Source of the DNA: an uncultured Pseudomonadales bacterium
GTDB taxonomy: Bacteria > Pseudomonadota > Gammaproteobacteria > Pseudomonadales > Azotimanducaceae
Length of the DNA stretch: 64,000 nucleotides
Direction: 5' to 3'
Assembly (NCBI GenBank): GCA_958296405.1
Contig: OY282519.1
Coordinates: 3,518,132-3,582,131 of the forward strand
Position numbers and translations under genes: made by a program. Positions 59,684 through 64,000 of the stretch are shown here, piece by piece; position 1 is the first letter of the stretch; the number at the start of each line of letters is the position of its first letter. The notes beneath the pieces are model-generated. The model made no database searches. It had not been told where the DNA came from and saw only the letters and a list, made by a program, of their open reading frames with translations.

Positions 59684-60130
59684 TTGGACGACGACATCTT
59701 GGCCTTGCGCGAGGAGTACCTGGGCCGCGAGTTCGATGAGATCACCTTCGCCATCGACGGCCGGCGCTTCTCGGAGTACGCCCGCGCCTGCGGCGAGCAG
59801 GACCCGCGCTTCACGGATGCGGCGCATCCAGACTTCCAAGCGCCGCCGACCTATGTGTCCACCCTCATCGGCGGGCGCTCGCGGCCAGACGGCTTTCCGC
59901 AACTGTCCGGCGTCGGCATGGACGCCGGCAAGGGCGTGCAGTGGATGGCGCCCATCCGCGACGGCGCCACGCTCACGGGCAAATCCCACCTGCACGACAT
60001 CTACGTCAAGACGGGGCGCTCGGGGCGGATGATCTTCTTGGTCGCCCGCATGGAACTCTATGACGAGCATGGCACCCACGTCGCCAACGCCGACACGCGC
60101 ACAGTCATCCGGGAGCGGCCCAGTGAGTGA
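59684..60130 (+). CDS. MaoC N-terminal-domain (FAS1-like) dehydratase subunit
   Basis: A 148-residue single hotdog protein. LREEYLGREFDEITFAIDGR starts it, with YARACGEQDPRFTDA (the family active-site helix region), QAPPTYVSTLIGGRS and RMIFLVARMELYDEHG near the end. It resembles the non-catalytic or N-terminal half of two-subunit hydroxyacyl-CoA dehydratases. TTG 59684 has GGGGAG at the right distance; no ATG fits well. The next gene overlaps it by eight bases, so the two make a heterodimer unit. Confidence 0.78.
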   Translation: MDDDILALREEYLGREFDEITFAIDGRRFSEYARACGEQDPRFTDAAHPDFQAPPTYVSTLIGGRSRPDGFPQLSGVGMDAGKGVQWMAPIRDGATLTGKSHLHDIYVKTGRSGRMIFLVARMELYDEHGTHVANADTRTVIRERPSE

Positions 60131-60545
60131 CCTTGTGAAGACCATCGCCGACGTCGAGTTCGGCGCCGAGCTGCCGGCGTTCCAGCCAGACACCAGCCTC
60201 GACAACGTGAAGCGCTTCGGCAAGCACGTCGGCTGGGACAGCCCGCGCTTCACCGACCACGAGGCGGCGCGCAAGGAGGGCTTCCCCGCCGCCTTGGTGC
60301 CGGGCGTGATGAGCCAAGGCTTCTTGGGCGCGATGATCCACCGCTGGGCGCCGGCGGCAGAGATCGTGGAAATCGATACGGTGTTTCGGGCACCCGTGCT
60401 CGTCGATCAACCGCACTCCGTCGTGGGCGTGGTGACAGACGTGGACGAAGACACCGGCACCGCGGAGATCGACATCACCATCACGAACGCCGCGCAGGAA
60501 ACCCGCGTCTTCGGCACCGCCAAAGTGCGCCTGCCCACCGGATAG
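60123..60545 (+). CDS. MaoC-type hydratase subunit
   Basis: A 140-residue catalytic hotdog protein: FQPDTSLDNVKRFGKHVGWD, then FPAALVPGVMSQGFLGAMIH, which carries the hydratase-like Ser/His-poor loop of the family. The end VFGTAKVRLPTG closes the fold. GTG 60123 has GGGAG upstream. Together with the preceding gene it equals the fused protein at 21302-22390, and would hydrate an enoyl-CoA made by the acyl-CoA dehydrogenase on the opposite strand. Confidence 0.8.
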   Translation: MSDLVKTIADVEFGAELPAFQPDTSLDNVKRFGKHVGWDSPRFTDHEAARKEGFPAALVPGVMSQGFLGAMIHRWAPAAEIVEIDTVFRAPVLVDQPHSVVGVVTDVDEDTGTAEIDITITNAAQETRVFGTAKVRLPTG

Positions 60546-60664
60546 CGCACCCTTCACCGCCGCGCGCGCCGATGCTGGCTGCTAAGAGTGCCGCCAGCAT
60601 GGCCCCAATTTCTCGCGCCACTACAACGCTGGCAGCCCCTAGCGACCGCCCGGTAAAGCTCCAC

Positions 60665-62458
<1,794 letters not shown>

Positions 62459-62581
62459 GGGCCGGGGGCATCTCTCCCGGCGGGGGCCGGCTGGGCCCGG
62501 CCCGAGGCAACGCAACAGGCCGCATGCGCCCATAGCGTCGCGCGGCCCACACTATCGCACCACGCGCCGGCGACAGCGCGA

Positions 62582-63358
62582 TCAGGCGTTCTGCAGATAC
62601 CAGCGCGTGCCGCAGACATCCACGCGATCATCGGAGACGTGGCAACCCCGCGCCCGCGCCGCTTCCAGAACGTGGCCGCGATCGCGCACCGCCAAATCAA
62701 TGCCACCCAACCCGGCACCGCGCCCATCGGTTGCTTCCACGAAGCGCAGCGTCACGTTGTTGAGGGCGATGTTGAGCGCCGCGCCATCGCGTTCGACCGG
62801 CAGCCCGGTGACGCGGCCCCAGAGTTCCGCCATGGCCACTGGGTCTTCCCCCTGCAGTTCCACGCCGCGGTAATCCTGCGTGACGGCTTGGGTCACGGCG
62901 CCTTCCCAGCCCGTGCCACCGGCAGGATGCCAGTTGCCGTTGAAGTCGTTGTTCACGTCCCAATCGATTTCGAGGAACGCAGCCACCATGTCGCGCGGGT
63001 GGAGTTGGCAGATGCTCCACGTTTCGCGGTCTGCCTCGTGGGCGACGCGCACCCCGGCGTCCAGCGCGCGCTGGCGCACGGCTTGCTGCGCGTCCTTGCT
63101 GCTGGCTTGGCAGATCACCATGTAGCCGCCATCGCCGCCCCGACGGTCTAGGTAGCGGCCGCCGGCGGTGTGCTCCTGCACCGGCGCCACCACCTCCAAG
63201 AAGTTGCGCCCCACCGGCATCAGCGTGTTCTCCAGCCCGAACACGCCCACGCCAGGATCCACGAAGCAGGGCTTGATGCCGAACACGGCGCACAAGTCGT
63301 CGATGACGGGCTGCAGCCGCCGGGCGACCAAGCAGATTTGGCGAAGTTGGATGGTCAT
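62582..63358 (-). CDS. VOC-family protein (two-repeat, ring-cleavage-like)
   Basis: A 258-residue protein: IQLRQICLVARRLQPVIDDL, VGVFGLENTLMPVGRNFLEV, GGDGGYMVICQASSKDAQQA, HPRDMVAAFLEIDWDVN, and in the second half VTQDYRGVELQGEDPVAMAE. The folds are like two VOC modules. The glutathione or metal ligands are not obvious, so the substrate and even catalysis are uncertain. It lies between typA and the DsbA-like gene, with its own start ATG 63358 and AAGGAGCC nearby. Confidence 0.7.
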   Translation of the reverse strand: MTIQLRQICLVARRLQPVIDDLCAVFGIKPCFVDPGVGVFGLENTLMPVGRNFLEVVAPVQEHTAGGRYLDRRGGDGGYMVICQASSKDAQQAVRQRALDAGVRVAHEADRETWSICQLHPRDMVAAFLEIDWDVNNDFNGNWHPAGGTGWEGAVTQAVTQDYRGVELQGEDPVAMAELWGRVTGLPVERDGAALNIALNNVTLRFVEATDGRGAGLGGIDLAVRDRGHVLEAARARGCHVSDDRVDVCGTRWYLQNA

Positions 63359-63462
63359 GTTGGCTCCTTGTCTCTCTATGCGTCTTGTTTCGGGCCGCTC
63401 TCAGGCCGCGCCCCTTCAGCCGGCGACTCTGCAGCCACCCCACCGCGCTATGATGTTCCACC

Positions 63463-64000
63463 ATGCGCATTGAAATCTATTCGGACATCGTCTGCCCTTG
63501 GTGCTTCATCGGCAAGCGGCGGCTGGACGCCGCGCTGCAGACGCCAGCCGGCAATGGCGTCGAGGTGGTGTGGCGGCCCTATCAGTTGCATCCCAACCTG
63601 CCGCCGGCGGGGCTGGACCGCGAGGACTATCTGGCGCGCCGGTACGGCGAAGCCGCAGGGCGTGCCCGCGCGCCGCGACGCATCGTCGCCGAGGGCTTGG
63701 ACGCCGGCATCCACTTCAACTTCGACGCCATGCGCCGGATGCCGAACACCCTCGCCGCGCATCGCCTGCTCCACTGCGCGCAAACCGAAGGCAACCAACA
63801 CGCCTTGGCAGAGACGCTGTTTCGTTTCCACTTCTGCGCCGGAAGAGACGTCGGCGACATCGAAACGCTGTGCGAAGCGGCCGAAGAAGCCGGCATGGAC
63901 GCTGCCGCTGCCGGCGCTTGGCTACGCAGCGACCGCGGCGAGGCGGCCGTGCGCGAACAGATGCAAGGCGCCTTGGCGCACGGCGTGGCCGGCGTGCCGT
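63463..64000 (+). CDS. DsbA-family oxidoreductase (FrnE-like), partial
   Basis: About 179 residues are visible; the gene runs off the right edge. IEIYSDIVCPWCFIGKRRLD carries the CPWC active site of the FrnE-like branch, followed by the helical insertion (LHPNLPPAGLDREDYLARRY, AMRRMPNTLAAHRLLHCAQT, ALAETLFRFHFCAGRDVGDI). No signal peptide is seen, so it is likely cytoplasmic, as FrnE-like proteins are. It may reduce or isomerise disulfides or act like a glutathione-dependent isomerase. Confidence 0.85.
   Translation, partial: MRIEIYSDIVCPWCFIGKRRLDAALQTPAGNGVEVVWRPYQLHPNLPPAGLDREDYLARRYGEAAGRARAPRRIVAEGLDAGIHFNFDAMRRMPNTLAAHRLLHCAQTEGNQHALAETLFRFHFCAGRDVGDIETLCEAAEEAGMDAAAAGAWLRSDRGEAAVREQMQGALAHGVAGVP

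Overview
The window is GC-rich bacterial chromosome, densely packed with genes on both strands. A LexA box of the CTGT-N8-ACAG type, an encoded tRNA CCA end, the PA0069-type radical SAM gene, a CusCBA-type efflux operon, BipA/TypA and a Lon of near E. coli length point to a gammaproteobacterium, probably aerobic and environmental. Many acyl-CoA, hydroxyacyl-CoA and oxygenase genes suggest a life on lipids, aromatics or amino-acid derivatives. No rRNA, ribosomal-protein or phage cluster is present to fix the lineage further.

Layout. 1-1471: the LexA-controlled PA0069-like radical SAM gene (running off the left edge) and a glutathione transferase. 1516-13960: an accessory island built around a nitrile-hydratase-leader-peptide (NHLP/NHLM) RiPP export system. 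It has the complete exporter (HlyD-type adaptor, C39-peptidase ABC transporter, second ABC transporter) on the minus strand, a VOC metalloenzyme on the plus strand, and two near-identical precursor peptide genes with duplicated promoters. Between the precursors lie a YhaO/YhaN-like (SbcD/SbcC-type) nuclease pair, a broken hicB-like antitoxin, a TPR-gene fragment and a 19-bp perfect inverted repeat. The precursor cores have no Cys or Ser and no classical maturation enzyme is present, so the product class is unknown. 14313-22925: housekeeping genes (Lon, M3 oligopeptidase, FAD monooxygenase, Hsp20, MaoC dehydratase, glyoxalase-like). 23137-28001: an RND efflux pair whose adaptor carries, at its C-terminus, a copy of the pump's own first periplasmic porter region. 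28209-37571: luciferase-like monooxygenase, HpcH/CitE-like lyase, carboxymuconolactone decarboxylase-like protein, enoyl-CoA hydratase, threonine dehydratase, an orphan 5-methylcytosine methyltransferase, a flavodoxin-like protein and a D-aminoacylase-like amidohydrolase. 37734-45525: a Cu/Ag resistance locus (HMA/metallothionein-like chaperone and CusCBA) with a complete IS1202/ISNCY-type element and its 15-bp target duplication in the divergent promoter region. 45548-57380: DUF3750 protein, F420-type reductase-like protein, tRNA-Arg, a decayed 790-bp stretch, nitronate monooxygenase, POT peptide transporter, a large secreted serine protease with internal repeats, a lone metallophosphoesterase, small conserved genes, a porin and PnuC. 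57513-64000: acyl-CoA dehydrogenase and TauD dioxygenase divergent from a two-subunit MaoC hydratase, then TypA, a VOC protein and the start of a DsbA-family (FrnE-like) oxidoreductase.

How it works together. The NHLM exporter and precursors form a likely self-contained peptide secretion system: the C39 domain would remove the 81-residue leaders at the Ala-Gly site and export the cores. The VOC protein is the only nearby candidate modifying enzyme. The Cus system would bind Cu(I)/Ag(I) with the HMA protein and pump it out through CusCBA. The 57-60 kb cluster looks like a catabolic unit for an acyl-CoA substrate. Function calls rest on family motifs read by eye; no database search was run.
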